Source: an uncultured Saccharospirillaceae bacterium (GTDB lineage Bacteria > Pseudomonadota > Gammaproteobacteria > Pseudomonadales > Oceanobacteraceae). From it: a stretch of DNA of 64,000 nt. The DNA lies in the NCBI GenBank assembly GCA_947503895.1, contig CANNFT010000005.1, positions 62,001-126,000 of the forward strand. The letters are read 5' to 3'. Made by a program: the position numbers and the translations under genes. Position 1 is the stretch's first letter, and each line of letters begins with the position of its first letter. Below the pieces are notes generated by a model. It had not been told where the DNA came from. It saw only the letters and a program-made list of their open reading frames with translations, and ran no database searches. Shown piece by piece: positions 50,307 to 60,318 of this stretch.

Positions 50307-51569
50307 ATGTTTAAGAAAGACATGAATATTGCTGACTTTGATCCTGAAATCTGGGCTGCGATGCAGGCTGAAGATCAGCGCCAAGAGCATCACATTGAGT
50401 TAATTGCTTCAGAAAACTACACCAGCCCGCGTGTAATGGAAGCTCAAGGTTCACAATTAACCAACAAGTATGCGGAAGGCTATCCGGGTAAGCGTTACTA
50501 CGGTGGTTGTGAACACGTGGATGTGGTGGAGCAACTGGCCATTGATCGAGCGAAAGCCTTGTTTGGCGCACCTTACGCCAACGTTCAGCCGCACTCTGGC
50601 TCTCAGGCAAACGCTGCGGTCTACATGGCATTGTGCAAGCCTGGCGATACCATTTTAGGCATGAGTCTAGCCCACGGTGGACATTTAACCCACGGTGCTT
50701 CCGTATCGTTTTCGGGTCGCATTTACAACGCTGTGCAATATGGTTTAAACCCAGAAACCGGTGAGATTGATTACGCTGAAGTCGAACGATTGGCACTTGA
50801 GCACAAACCAAAAATGATTGTGGCGGGCTTCTCAGCTTATAGCCGCGTGGTTGACTGGGCGAAGTTCCGTGAGATTGCAGACAAAGTCGGCGCTTACTTG
50901 TTTGTCGATATGGCTCACGTTGCAGGCTTGATTGCAGCAGGGGTGTATCCCACACCTGTTGGCATTGCAGATGTCGTGACGACCACCACACATAAAACAT
51001 TGCGTGGTCCACGTGGTGGTTTGATTCTGGCGAAAGAAGATGAAGAGCTAAATAAGAAGCTTAATTTTGCAGTCTTTCCTGAATCACAGGGTGGGCCACT
51101 GATGCATGTTATCGCAGCCAAAGCCGTGTGTTTCAAAGAAGCCATGTCTGAAGAGTACAAAACCTACCAAGCACAGGTCGTGAAAAACGCCCAAGCTATG
51201 GTGTCGGTTTTCCTTGATCGTGGTATCAACATTGTCTCGGGCGGCACGGACGATCACCTATTCTTAGTCGATCTCATCGGCAAAGAATACACAGGTAAAG
51301 ATGCCGATGCGGCGTTAGGCGAAGCCAATATAACCGTTAATAAAAACGCCGTGCCGAATGATCCGCGTTCGCCGTTTATAACGTCGGGTTTACGTATCGG
51401 CACACCCGCCATCACAAGCCGAGGCTTTTCAGAGGCACAAGCAGCTGAATTAGCAGGTTGGATTTGCGACGTATTAGATAGTTTAGAAAACGGCAACAAA
51501 GAAGCCGTTACGGCGGAAGTCAAAGCTAAAGTCATCGCAGTGTGTGAAAAATTACCCGTATACAGCTAA
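50307..51569 (+). CDS. glyA: Serine hydroxymethyltransferase
   Basis: GlyA interconverts serine and glycine with tetrahydrofolate, supplying one-carbon units. The 420 residues show the PLP-binding lysine in [43 protein letters not shown] and [19 protein letters not shown] stands 8 bp before ATG 50307. The 240-bp leader region has one hairpin (GTGCT/AGCAC near 50180) but I recognise no riboswitch. It ends at a strong terminator. Confidence 0.97.
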   Translation: MFKKDMNIADFDPEIWAAMQAEDQRQEHHIELIASENYTSPRVMEAQGSQLTNKYAEGYPGKRYYGGCEHVDVVEQLAIDRAKALFGAPYANVQPHSGSQANAAVYMALCKPGDTILGMSLAHGGHLTHGASVSFSGRIYNAVQYGLNPETGEIDYAEVERLALEHKPKMIVAGFSAYSRVVDWAKFREIADKVGAYLFVDMAHVAGLIAAGVYPTPVGIADVVTTTTHKTLRGPRGGLILAKEDEELNKKLNFAVFPESQGGPLMHVIAAKAVCFKEAMSEEYKTYQAQVVKNAQAMVSVFLDRGINIVSGGTDDHLFLVDLIGKEYTGKDADAALGEANITVNKNAVPNDPRSPFITSGLRIGTPAITSRGFSEAQAAELAGWICDVLDSLENGNKEAVTAEVKAKVIAVCEKLPVYS

Positions 51570-51580
51570 TAGCATGTGAC

Positions 51581-51621
51581 ACAAAAAAGGCGGAGTCAGT
51601 CAGTGACTCCGCCTTTTTTGT
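51581..51621. terminator. Bidirectional terminator between glyA and SDR gene
   Basis: Arms ACAAAAAAGGCGGAGTCA and TGACTCCGCCTTTTTTGT (18 bp, perfect) around GTCAG, between convergent stops. Confidence 0.95.
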
Positions 51622-51636
51622 GATGGCGACAAATCT

Positions 51637-52371
51637 TTATTCAGCGGCTTCGGCTGTGATCATTGCGTCGGCATAACTTTGGTAAACGGACGCAAACTGT
51701 TTCGCCATCGGATCAGGAAACAATAAAAATTCCCCCGCCTCAAGTGACGCAACGATTCCTTCAGAGACATTACTGGCGGAGTCCATTTCTTCAAAACCGA
51801 CTTGCTGGCCCATATCTGTATCAATCGGACCGGGGTGCACACTGAGTACCACCACACCGTGTTCCGCGAATTTATCTTTGAGCCCTTGTGTTATGGAATA
51901 AGCCGCGGCTTTAGAGGCAGAATACGTACTGGCATCGGTGAAGTTTTTGATCGAAGCCACTGAGTTGAGTTGCACCAGTGCGCCTTTATTGCTTTTTAAT
52001 ATTTTTTCAAATGCCTGCGCTACGTACAGTAAGCCAAATACGTTGACTGACATTTCTTTTTTCAATGCCGCTTCCGCATTGGCGCTGAACAAATCTTCCA
52101 TTTGCAATACGCCTGCATTGTTGACGACAACTTCCACGTCTTGTGCAGCTTCGGCGAGTGCTTTTATGGACGCAGCATCGCTCACATCTGCTTGAATCGT
52201 TTTAACCTGTGGGCCGTACTGCTCTTCTAGAGCCGCAGTCGATTTCGGATCGCGCACAGCAAGGTACACTTTTTTTGCGCCGTGCTTTAGGAAAGACTCA
52301 ACGATAGCCTTGCCGATACCACGGTTAGCGCCAGTCACCAATGCAATTTTGTCTCTGATTAAAAAACTCAT
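51637..52371 (-). CDS. Short-chain dehydrogenase/reductase
   Basis: The 244 residues have the classical SDR pattern: NAD(P)-binding TGANRGIGKAI, NNAG, a catalytic Ser in LNSVAS and Y-x-x-x-K in YSASKAA, then HPGPIDTDM. The substrate is unknown. It is divergent from a TetR-type regulator gene with two operator-like palindromes between them, so it is probably the regulated target. Confidence 0.92.
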   Translation of the reverse strand: MSFLIRDKIALVTGANRGIGKAIVESFLKHGAKKVYLAVRDPKSTAALEEQYGPQVKTIQADVSDAASIKALAEAAQDVEVVVNNAGVLQMEDLFSANAEAALKKEMSVNVFGLLYVAQAFEKILKSNKGALVQLNSVASIKNFTDASTYSASKAAAYSITQGLKDKFAEHGVVVLSVHPGPIDTDMGQQVGFEEMDSASNVSEGIVASLEAGEFLLFPDPMAKQFASVYQSYADAMITAEAAE

Positions 52372-52472
52372 GTTTCTATCCTTTTGGTTAAATGATCGGG
52401 CATTCGAATGTCTATCTACGGTTGCTAAAGCATCTGATCGATAGGTAGAAATACAGCATTTGAAATATTCTG

Positions 52473-52513
52473 TACCGATCGGTATGAATTGAAAAGAATT
52501 GTACCGACCGGTA
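52473..52513. promoter_or_regulatory. Two TetR-type operators in the SDR/TetR gap
   Basis: TACCGATCGGTA (52473-52484) and TACCGACCGGTA (52502-52513) are near-identical palindromes 29 bp apart centre to centre, located between the divergent starts at 52371 and 52558. This is the expected layout for a regulator that represses its own gene and the SDR gene. Confidence 0.8.
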
Positions 52514-52557
52514 TAGTATTGTCAAGATTAATTCGGCTCCGTTGTAAAAGGTGATGT

Positions 52558-53166
52558 ATGGCAGGTGGGCGTAAAATAGAGTTTGATCGCACTTCGGCCC
52601 TAAATGCTGCCATGAAAATATTCTGGCTAAAGGGCTATACGGGTGCCTCGTTGTCCGACCTGACTGAAAGCATGGGGATCAATAAGCCTAGTATGTATAG
52701 TGCATTTGGGAATAAGGAGTCACTGTTTATAGAGGCCACCCAGCATTACTTGGCGCAATATTCCGGTGAACACCAGCAGATGTTGTCCGAACCTCATCAG
52801 TCGCTGAAGATTCGGCTTAAAACGTTTTTAATGTCTATTCTGGCAGTACAATGTGACGAATCGTTACCCAGAGGCTGCATGGTGATGTTGTCGACAGGTG
52901 AGGCAGCCAGTGGTTGCCTTCCAGAAAAAGCCACACAGGTGATGTCAAAAGCGGCGGATTACATCCCAGAATGTTTAGGTGCGCTTTTGGAGCATGATCC
53001 TGAAGCCAAAGCACTGGGACTTGATCAACATGCGGCGAAGCATGCGCTATTCTTAGCAACGGTGTTGAATGGCACATCCACCATGGCGCGCAATCACAAA
53101 ACACTTCAGGAACTTGAATCGGTCATTGATACTGCGCTCGTCGGAATAGGTCTGTCAGAAGGTTAA
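52558..53166 (+). CDS. TetR/AcrR-family transcription regulator
   Basis: The 202-residue protein has the TetR helix-turn-helix (ALNAAMKIFWLKGYTGASLSDLTESMGINKPSMYSAFGNKESLF) and a C-terminal domain of the type with RGCMVML, seen in regulators that sense electrophiles or small hydrophobic ligands. It should bind the two palindromes upstream and control the divergent SDR gene. AAGGTG lies 6 bp before ATG 52558. Confidence 0.92.
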   Translation: MAGGRKIEFDRTSALNAAMKIFWLKGYTGASLSDLTESMGINKPSMYSAFGNKESLFIEATQHYLAQYSGEHQQMLSEPHQSLKIRLKTFLMSILAVQCDESLPRGCMVMLSTGEAASGCLPEKATQVMSKAADYIPECLGALLEHDPEAKALGLDQHAAKHALFLATVLNGTSTMARNHKTLQELESVIDTALVGIGLSEG

Positions 53167-53510
53167 TGACATCTCGGGTTCCTTACATAAGTCATTTTAA
53201 GCTCTGTACGTGAGAGTACTTCTAGCTCAATACATGTTTTTGAAGGTCTAACGGGTTAAATTGATACACTACAAAACAGAATTGACGTGCTCTAATACTT
53301 CTGTAGAGCATACGGCTTTATGGCTTGTTTAGGTTTTTTGGAGAATCGCCATTTTGCTGAAACTCCGGTGCATATTAAAACCCTGCCAGTGTTGCCTAGA
53401 GTCAACTGATGGTTAGAGGGCCCCTTTGTTTCGAAATTAATTGAGATCAAAGCGGGAAAATCACATATCTTTAACTAGAAATGTCAGAATAAGTCGGACA
53501 CATATATCTT
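53167..53510. other. Gene-free stretch
   Basis: About 340 bases without a credible gene. A 7-bp inverted repeat at 53288-53310 (TGCTCTA/TAGAGCA) is the only structure I see. The TetR-type and cytidylyltransferase genes converge on this gap, but no T-tailed terminator is obvious. Confidence 0.45.
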
Positions 53511-53954
53511 TTATGCAAGCGCTTCTTTTATATGCCTGTCTTTATGCTGTTGAGCTATGACACTTTGCTTTATATGAGTCGATGAGGTACGAGAGTTATA
53601 TTGAACTTGAATGATTTGCTTTCCTCGAGATTTCAAATAGGATTCAACTGCAATATTATGAGGGTTATTCCCCCAATCTTCACCAATAACAAAAATATCC
53701 ACATCTAATACCTGACAGGCAGATACATACTCAAGTTCATGGTAGGGACGCACAATATCCACACAGCCTAAAGCGTTTAGCATTTCCTCTCGCTGGTCAA
53801 GCGGGATAACGGGGACATTGGGTTTGTAAGAATTCACTACGCTATCAGATGCAACGCCAACTGCTAGTACGTCGCCTAATGTTTTACAGTATTGTAGTAA
53901 TGCTAGGTGGCCTACATGTAACAAATCAAAAGTACCTACGGTGTATACAATCAT
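53511..53954 (-). CDS. TagD/GCT-like cytidylyltransferase
   Basis: The 147 residues match the small nucleotidyltransferase family of glycerol-3-phosphate cytidylyltransferase: GTFDLLHVGHLALLQYC with the HxGH site, IPLDQREEML, IFVIGEDWG and the RTSSTHIK motif. Members activate an alcohol phosphate or similar small molecule with CTP or ATP. ATG 53954 is the likely start; the TTG one codon earlier is a track artefact of the open frame. It follows a CDP-alcohol phosphotransferase gene by 61 bp, so the product may be a CDP-alcohol used by that enzyme. The substrate cannot be told. Confidence 0.82.
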   Translation of the reverse strand: MIVYTVGTFDLLHVGHLALLQYCKTLGDVLAVGVASDSVVNSYKPNVPVIPLDQREEMLNALGCVDIVRPYHELEYVSACQVLDVDIFVIGEDWGNNPHNIAVESYLKSRGKQIIQVQYNSRTSSTHIKQSVIAQQHKDRHIKEALA

Positions 53955-54015
53955 CAACTATTAAACTCCAATCTAAATATGGTTCGTTAATTTACTGTGC
54001 GGGTCTTGCCATGTT

Positions 54016-54669
54016 CTAAACAAGTTTCCATACGTAAAAAAAAGTTATTCCTAGGGTATAAATAGCGAGACCATAGACATTAACCGGGTTACCAGAAAGC
54101 TTTGGTGTTTTTATTTGAGATATATTCAGTGCTGATAGCGCTAGACAGCTACCATAAAGAATTAAAGAAAACTCTTCTGCACTAACGAAACTTTCAAATA
54201 AGAATATAAAAACGAGAATGATACTATTATTGTCGAGAGCTAGCCCTGTGTATTTTGTTCCGCCAGACAGACCAAAAGTACTAAAGTAGCTTAGTCTTAT
54301 TGCACTGGTTGCTAGTATAATAAAAGCTCCGATTAGAAATACGGGCTCAAATTTTCCATAACTCAACAGAAGAATTGCTGGTGTAACACCATAGCTGACA
54401 ATGTCGATCAGTACATCAAGCTGCCCACCAAACGCTCGATCGTACCCAGTCCGTCCTTTCATCCTTCTAGCAATAAGACCATCTGCCCAGTCAAAGGCAA
54501 CAGCCCAAATCATGCCGATCATGGTGGCGTAGTAAACGCCTAAAATACCAAAGTAAATAGCAAGTATTGTGCATGCTAACCCTGCAAGTGAGCACAAGTT
54601 GGGAAGGTCGTTTACATAGGAAAGAATGGTAGGTTGGAATTCTTGTGTGTCAGCATCTTGTGTGGTCAT
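54016..54669 (-). CDS. CDP-alcohol phosphatidyltransferase family membrane enzyme
   Basis: The 218-residue protein has six or so membrane helices and the CDP-alcohol phosphotransferase motif D-x2-D-G-x2-A-R ... G-x3-D-x3-D in DWADGLIARRMKGRTGYDRAFGGQLDVLID. NDLPNLCSLAGLACTI at the front resembles phosphatidylserine synthase (type II). ATG 54669 is preferred because AGGA stands 6 bp upstream. Genes for phospholipid head-group synthesis normally lack a nucleotidyltransferase partner; here one follows directly. It may make an unusual lipid. Confidence 0.85.
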   Translation of the reverse strand: MTTQDADTQEFQPTILSYVNDLPNLCSLAGLACTILAIYFGILGVYYATMIGMIWAVAFDWADGLIARRMKGRTGYDRAFGGQLDVLIDIVSYGVTPAILLLSYGKFEPVFLIGAFIILATSAIRLSYFSTFGLSGGTKYTGLALDNNSIILVFIFLFESFVSAEEFSLILYGSCLALSALNISQIKTPKLSGNPVNVYGLAIYTLGITFFYVWKLV

Positions 54670-55707
54670 AGCAATCCTAGAAGTGATGGTTATGCGCATT
54701 GGTTAATGTATTTAATCAGTGTCTCATGACTAAAAGTGGATGCTTAACCAATTTTTATGTCGATGAAAAAAGCAGGGCAGGGCTTGATACTGTTCAATTT
54801 CTCAGTGTTAAAATTAAACGTATTTACAAAACTAATATTGGTGCAGCGTAAATAAAAATAAACCCATAATACCTGTCAGATAATGGAACCTAATAAGGAG
54901 GGTTTAGGCTGTCGGCCATCAATATAGGGTGATGAGAATAACAAGCCACATTGAGATATGAAATATCAATTTAGTCTATAGGGCGCCTCAATTAATCCAA
55001 TTTGACTCTGCAAATTGCCCGTAGTGCATTGCTTTGAGGAAAGATTTGCCGTGTTTAAAAAGAAGCCTGTGGAAGAAAAGTAATTCCGGGCCTTGCCCAG
55101 AGGAGCCTGCTGGTCATATCAACTTCCACGCTATTTTTTTTAATTAACCCATTATATCTTTAAAAGCAGCTTTTGAGCTTGAAATGATCGAAAAGCCAGA
55201 GTTTGAAGTGAATTAATAAAGATACCTTATATTGGAATCACGGCACTAATATAAAATACGGTATGTATGAAGTGATATAGCGCTTCTGAAACCTAATCAT
55301 TAAAGTTGAAAAACTATTCCTTCCTATGATGACGAACAGTATAGAGATTACTGGTTGCTGTACAGTGTTATTATGATTTCTTTCATAATAAATTATAAAT
55401 GAACTTTAACTTATATCACATTGGATGTATAAGCTCAGAAATTCAAGTTAATTATCAGTGTGCTATTTGAACAGGCTCAAAGCCTTGGCCGCCTAATTCG
55501 AGTCAATAGGCATCTCTCGTCATTCATTTTAAGATCTGGAAGCATCGAGTAGCGTTAAATTGAATTTTTAAAAGCGCTCTTTAGCACCTTTTTTATGGAA
55601 TTCACAGCCGTGGCACTGCACTTTTCCTAAAGCCCCTTTAGTATTGCTAAATTTTCTGCAAGTTTGGACGTCGTCATACTGCCCTCAAATCCAATGAGGA
55701 CAGAATT
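54670..55707. other. 1-kb AT-rich stretch with no recognised gene
   Basis: No reading frame above 60 codons is present. An 8-bp inverted repeat at 55369-55390 (TATTATGA/TCATAATA) is the clearest structure. The upstream control of the CDP-alcohol operon and of the EamA gene must lie in it. The composition differs from the gene-dense surroundings and suggests eroded DNA or an unrecognised RNA. Confidence 0.5.
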
Positions 55708-56706
55708 ATGAAGACGGGAAGTTCAACCCCTGAAGTGATGGCGGGCTCGTACAAAGGTCGACCGGAAGCACCCACCACCGGTGTGATTCAATCATGGACG
55801 AATATGCGTGCATCGGGCGGGATGCAGTTAACCGCAGCGATGGTGTTGTCTGGCACGATAGGCATGTTCGTACATGAGTCTGGATTGGCAAGTTTAAATG
55901 TCGTGTTTTTTCGCTGCTTATTTGGCTTGTGTTTTCTCGGTGCTTATTCAGCGTGGCGAGGCTACATTCAACTCAACCACTTAAATGGTCGTGATCTAAA
56001 ATACATTGCCGTCGGTGGAGCAGCACTCACCTTTAACTGGTACTTCTTGTTTGAGGCCTTTCAATATTCGGGCATCGGCATGACGACGGTGGTGTATCAC
56101 ACGCAGCCATTTTTCGTTTTGCTGATTTCAGCCGTGTTTTTAAAAGAACGATTTACGTTAAGAGCTATTGGCTGGATAGCCGTAGCGTTTGCAGGCATTG
56201 TCCTCATTGCTCGTCCAACCAGTGGCTCGGCAGACTCCGATCTATACCTGTTAGGATTAGCCTACGCCTTGGTGGCGGCTATTTTGTATGCCATCGCGAC
56301 GGTCTGTGCAAAAGAACTCAAACATTTGAAACCCCACATGGTGGTGGTGCTCCAATTAAGCTTGGGCACGATTTTATTGTGGCCCATGACATCATTAGAA
56401 ACCGTACCGGGTGTGGGTCAACATTGGTTCTGGTTATTAGGGCTCGGCATCATTCATACCTGCGTGATGTATGTCTTAATGTATAGCGGTTTTCAAAAAG
56501 TGAAAACGGAAACCATCGCCGTGCTGTCTTATATTTATCCGGCGGTCGCCTTAGCGGTGGACTATTGGGTATACGATCAAACCATATCGTCTGGGCAGTT
56601 CATGGGAATCACCCTTATTTTAATGGCTGGGTTTGCGATGAATAATCCACGGGTTCAGCTATTTCGTGCACGCATTCGATGGATGCGTCCATCTCGTATT
56701 GACTAA
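55708..56706 (+). CDS. EamA/DMT-family transporter
   Basis: The 332-residue protein has about ten membrane helices in two EamA repeats (about 38-165 and 180-315), with FRCLFGLCFLGAYSAWRG in the first and VLSYIYPAVALAVDYWVYDQ in the second. These drug/metabolite transporters usually export amino acids or related metabolites; the substrate here is unknown. The first 35 residues form an unusually long polar start. AGGA is 8 bp before ATG 55708. A LysR-type gene follows 51 bp later and may regulate it. Confidence 0.87.
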   Translation: MKTGSSTPEVMAGSYKGRPEAPTTGVIQSWTNMRASGGMQLTAAMVLSGTIGMFVHESGLASLNVVFFRCLFGLCFLGAYSAWRGYIQLNHLNGRDLKYIAVGGAALTFNWYFLFEAFQYSGIGMTTVVYHTQPFFVLLISAVFLKERFTLRAIGWIAVAFAGIVLIARPTSGSADSDLYLLGLAYALVAAILYAIATVCAKELKHLKPHMVVVLQLSLGTILLWPMTSLETVPGVGQHWFWLLGLGIIHTCVMYVLMYSGFQKVKTETIAVLSYIYPAVALAVDYWVYDQTISSGQFMGITLILMAGFAMNNPRVQLFRARIRWMRPSRID

Positions 56707-56757
56707 AATCCACCAATTAAGCGAGTATGGATTTCTACCCCCATGTAATGGATTTCC

Positions 56758-57660
56758 ATGCCTAGGCAATTACCCCCATTAGCGGCACTGCTAACACTTG
56801 AATCCATCATACGAACAGGCAGTGCAGCGAATGCAGCGCAAGACCTCAGCCTCAGTGCCTCGGCCGTCAGTCAGCGCATTCGTCAACTAGAAGATTGGTT
56901 TAAATGCACACTTTTTCAGCGAGAGGGCGGAAAGTTACTGCCGACACCGCAAGCGCATGACTTGTACCGAACCTGCATCGAATCTTTCGACGCCCTAGAG
57001 CACCAATCACAAATATTGCGTCAGCAATCCGATGACTCCAGTATTCGAATCAGTGCTATTCCCTCATTCGCTTACTTGGTGCTCATGCCCATTCTCAATC
57101 AGTTTAAAAAACAGTTCCCGCAGTACGATGTGTCCTTACAGACCAGCAATCAAATAGTGGATATGCGAGAACAAAATTTAGATATTGCTATTCGCTATAC
57201 CCATAACATTCAGGTGGAAGGGCTGAGTTTTGAAAAGCTTGCCAGCGAATCGGTGTTTCCCGTGGCAGCGCCGGCATTGTTGGAGCAGCATCACACGCAA
57301 GACATGACGGAATTAGCCCGTAAAGTGGGTTTGATTATCGACGTCAGTCGAAAACTGGGTGACGCTAATCCTAAGTGGACGGACTGGTTAAATGCATCTG
57401 ATTACGGCTCGCTCAGTGAATATCGAACCACGGCGTTTAGTGAATATCAGTTTGCCGTGAAGAGCGCCGTAGAGGGTCAAGGTTTATTATTGGGGCGAGA
57501 AGTGTTGATTCAAAATGAACTGAAAACCGGTGCTTTGGTGAGATTAAATAGCCATGAAATACAATCTAAGGTGGGGTATTACTTGGTGACACGAAAGGAT
57601 CGGCCGATGAGAAACAGCGTGAAAGATTTTGTACGCTTTCTTCAACAACCATTAGGTTAA
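56758..57660 (+). CDS. LysR-family transcription regulator
   Basis: The 300 residues contain the LysR winged helix-turn-helix (ALLTLESIIRTGSAANAAQDLSLSASAVSQRIRQLEDWFKCTLFQREG) and a GcvA-like periplasmic-binding-type effector domain. It lies just after the EamA transporter gene in the same direction, unlike the usual divergent layout, so its target is uncertain. No clear ribosome binding site is seen. Confidence 0.9.
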   Translation: MPRQLPPLAALLTLESIIRTGSAANAAQDLSLSASAVSQRIRQLEDWFKCTLFQREGGKLLPTPQAHDLYRTCIESFDALEHQSQILRQQSDDSSIRISAIPSFAYLVLMPILNQFKKQFPQYDVSLQTSNQIVDMREQNLDIAIRYTHNIQVEGLSFEKLASESVFPVAAPALLEQHHTQDMTELARKVGLIIDVSRKLGDANPKWTDWLNASDYGSLSEYRTTAFSEYQFAVKSAVEGQGLLLGREVLIQNELKTGALVRLNSHEIQSKVGYYLVTRKDRPMRNSVKDFVRFLQQPLG

Positions 57661-57775
57661 TGTTATTTAGATGGTGACGAGTTATCCAGCCACTGACGTA
57701 TAGAAAATGATCAATCAGAACGAGTTTTCTATGTACATCAGCAGCTAGGTTAAAGACAGTGCCGCTTTGCGATAC

Positions 57776-58717
57776 TTACTTATTTAAAATATCCAAGTAT
57801 GCTTTAACACCTTCTTCCACCGTCTTAAATGGGCGATCATAACCCGCGTTACGAAGCTGTGAAATATCGGCTTCAGTATAGCTTTGGTAAGCGCCCTTTA
57901 GGTGATCTGGGAAAGGAATGTAATTAATCTTCCCTTTGCCATGCCAGTCAATAACGGCGTTAGCGACATCGTTAAAAGCTTGGCTGCGGCCAGTCCCTAA
58001 ATTATAAATACCGCTGACTTGTGGGTTCTCCATGAACCATAAATTGACAGAAACAACATCCCCAACGTAAACAAAATCACGACGTTGTTCACCGTCACCA
58101 TAACCGCCACTGCCAGCAAATAAGTTGACCTGACCTTCTTTCGGAATTTGGTTATTAAAGTGAAAAGCAACCGATGACATACTGCCTTTATGCTGCTCAC
58201 GAGGGCCATAAACATTGAAGTAGCGGAAACCCACGACTTGGCTTTTCGCAGTCGGTAAAATGCGGCGCACGTATTGATCGAATAAAAATTTCGAATAGCC
58301 GTAAACGTTTAACGGTTCCTCATGCTCGCGAATTTCTTTGAATATCTGGCCGCCACCATATACCGACGCACTGGATGCGTACAAAAATGGAATGCGACGA
58401 TCTAAGCAGTAGTGCAACAAGACCTTGCTGTATTCATAATTATTTTTCATCATGAATTGGCCGTCCCACTCGGTGGTGGCAGAACAGGCGCCTTCATGAA
58501 AAATAGCATCAATCTCACCAAAATCATGACCGCCTTCAATCATATCGAGAAAGTCATCTTTATCGAGATAATCGGCTATTTCGCAGTCGGCTAAATTGGT
58601 GAACTTGTGGCCATCACTTAAGTCATCGACCACTAATATGTCATGGCGGCCTTGTTGATTGAGAGTGTGTACAATATTGGACCCGATAAAACCGGCGCCG
58701 CCTGTTACTATGATCAT
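57776..58717 (-). CDS. hldD: ADP-L-glycero-D-manno-heptose-6-epimerase
   Basis: HldD converts ADP-D,D-heptose to ADP-L,D-heptose, the donor for the LPS inner core. The 313 residues show the extended SDR pattern: [10 protein letters not shown] for NADP binding, [13 protein letters not shown] typical of this enzyme, SSASVYGG and the catalytic Y-x-x-x-K in [18 protein letters not shown] lies before ATG 58717. It follows hldE on the same strand with 69 bp between. Confidence 0.97.
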   Translation of the reverse strand: MIIVTGGAGFIGSNIVHTLNQQGRHDILVVDDLSDGHKFTNLADCEIADYLDKDDFLDMIEGGHDFGEIDAIFHEGACSATTEWDGQFMMKNNYEYSKVLLHYCLDRRIPFLYASSASVYGGGQIFKEIREHEEPLNVYGYSKFLFDQYVRRILPTAKSQVVGFRYFNVYGPREQHKGSMSSVAFHFNNQIPKEGQVNLFAGSGGYGDGEQRRDFVYVGDVVSVNLWFMENPQVSGIYNLGTGRSQAFNDVANAVIDWHGKGKINYIPFPDHLKGAYQSYTEADISQLRNAGYDRPFKTVEEGVKAYLDILNK

Positions 58718-58786
58718 ATTCCGCTTCCTTTTCGACGTGATCGTTTAACCGATCAGTTGCTTTGTCGAATAATTGATAATCGTAAA

Positions 58787-60217
58787 TTACTTCGAATGTT
58801 TTTTAATGCTGTCAATGATATTTGAAGTGGAGCAACCATCTTCAAAATTTAATACGTTAACTTGACCGCCATTTTCAATAACGCACTGACCACCTGCGAT
58901 ATCTTCGATTCGATAATCGCCGCCTTTGACTAAAATAGTCGGCAATACTTTACAGATTAGACGCTCGGGCGTGTCTTCACTAAATGGGACCACCCAATCC
59001 ACGCTTTCTAACCCGGCTAACACATCCATGCGATGTTCAGTTGGGTTGATAGGACGTTCAGGCCCTTTTAATCGACGTACAGAAGCGTCGTCATTCACTG
59101 CAACAATTAAACGGTCGCCCAGTTTTTTCGCGTTACGTAAATAAGATACGTGGCCCGGATGCAAAATATCAAAACAGCCATTCGTCATCACAATGGTTTC
59201 GCCATGGGCTTTGGCTTCTTCCACTAATAACATTAATTGATCTTCATTGAGCATACCGCCGTGGGCTTGTTGGTCGGCGCGAATTTCTCTGCGCAGCTCC
59301 GGTAAACTGACGGTCGCTGTACCCAATTTAGCGACCACCAATGCTGCGGCTGTGTTGGCCAATGCTGTAGCATCCGCCATGGTGGCGCCTGCGGCCAGAG
59401 AAGCTGCTAATACAGAAATAACAGTATCGCCTGCGCCGGTCACATCGAACACTTCTCGAGCGGCAGCGGGTAGGTGCAGCGGTTGCTGATCTTTTTGAAA
59501 CAGCGTCATGCCTTTCTCGCTACGTGTCACCAACAGGGCATCTAGCTCGCATTCCGCCATGAGGGCAAAACCTTTTTCAAGCAGGTCAGCCTCATCGGCA
59601 CATCTACCCACCACCGCTTCAAATTCGCTTAAATTGGGGGTAATCAGAGTGGCGCCTTTATAGCGACTAAAATCCGTGCCTTTTGGATCAACCAGCACGG
59701 GTACGCCTGCTTGACGTGCTTGTTGGATGAAGGTCTCGACATCCGATAACGCGCCCTTGCCGTAATCGGATAAAACAACCGCGCCGCAGTCGGATAATAA
59801 GCTATTGAATTGCCCGACCATGGGCTGGCTTTCAACATTGTGAAAGCCTTCTTCAAAGTCGAGGCGGATCAGTTGTTGATGGCGACTTAAAATGCGCAGT
59901 TTGGTAATCGTGGGGTGAGAAGGCAAACGTGTGAAGTGACAATGAATGCGTTCGTTATCCAGTGTTTTATGCAGGACGTGTGCATTTTCGTCTTGTCCCA
60001 CTAAACCCATTAAATCTGCACTGGCGGTTAGGCTGGCGATATTCAGTGCCACGTTACCTGCACCACCGGCGCGATTTTCGATGTCTTCGACTTTGACAAC
60101 CGGTACGGGTGCTTCTGGAGAAATGCGTGACGTTGGACCACTCCAATAACGATCCAACATGACATCTCCAAAGACCAGAACGCGAGCCTGACTAAAATTG
60201 GGAATTTGAACGGTCAT
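58787..60217 (-). CDS. hldE: Bifunctional heptose kinase/adenylyltransferase HldE
   Basis: HldE phosphorylates heptose-7-phosphate and then adenylates heptose-1-phosphate. The N-terminal ribokinase-like domain has [26 protein letters not shown] and [14 protein letters not shown]; the C-terminal cytidylyltransferase-like domain has [16 protein letters not shown]. The 476 residues from ATG 60217 match the known enzyme (477 in E. coli); the frame extends five codons to GTG 60232. It is divergent from waaA and upstream of hldD, an LPS-core cluster. Confidence 0.97.
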   Translation of the reverse strand: MTVQIPNFSQARVLVFGDVMLDRYWSGPTSRISPEAPVPVVKVEDIENRAGGAGNVALNIASLTASADLMGLVGQDENAHVLHKTLDNERIHCHFTRLPSHPTITKLRILSRHQQLIRLDFEEGFHNVESQPMVGQFNSLLSDCGAVVLSDYGKGALSDVETFIQQARQAGVPVLVDPKGTDFSRYKGATLITPNLSEFEAVVGRCADEADLLEKGFALMAECELDALLVTRSEKGMTLFQKDQQPLHLPAAAREVFDVTGAGDTVISVLAASLAAGATMADATALANTAAALVVAKLGTATVSLPELRREIRADQQAHGGMLNEDQLMLLVEEAKAHGETIVMTNGCFDILHPGHVSYLRNAKKLGDRLIVAVNDDASVRRLKGPERPINPTEHRMDVLAGLESVDWVVPFSEDTPERLICKVLPTILVKGGDYRIEDIAGGQCVIENGGQVNVLNFEDGCSTSNIIDSIKKHSK

Positions 60218-60318
60218 GAAATAGGAAGCCACTTATGAAAATCGAGAAGGGTCGCTATGGTATCACAGTTGTTGGGTGGTAGAATCCTGAGCACCCTAGC
60301 CTGTGAATCTTTTCCCTA

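Noticed and set aside
55021..55083. Short frame ending FAVFKKKPVEEK in the gene-free kilobase
   Set aside because: Only about 20 codons after an in-frame stop, no start with a ribosome binding site.
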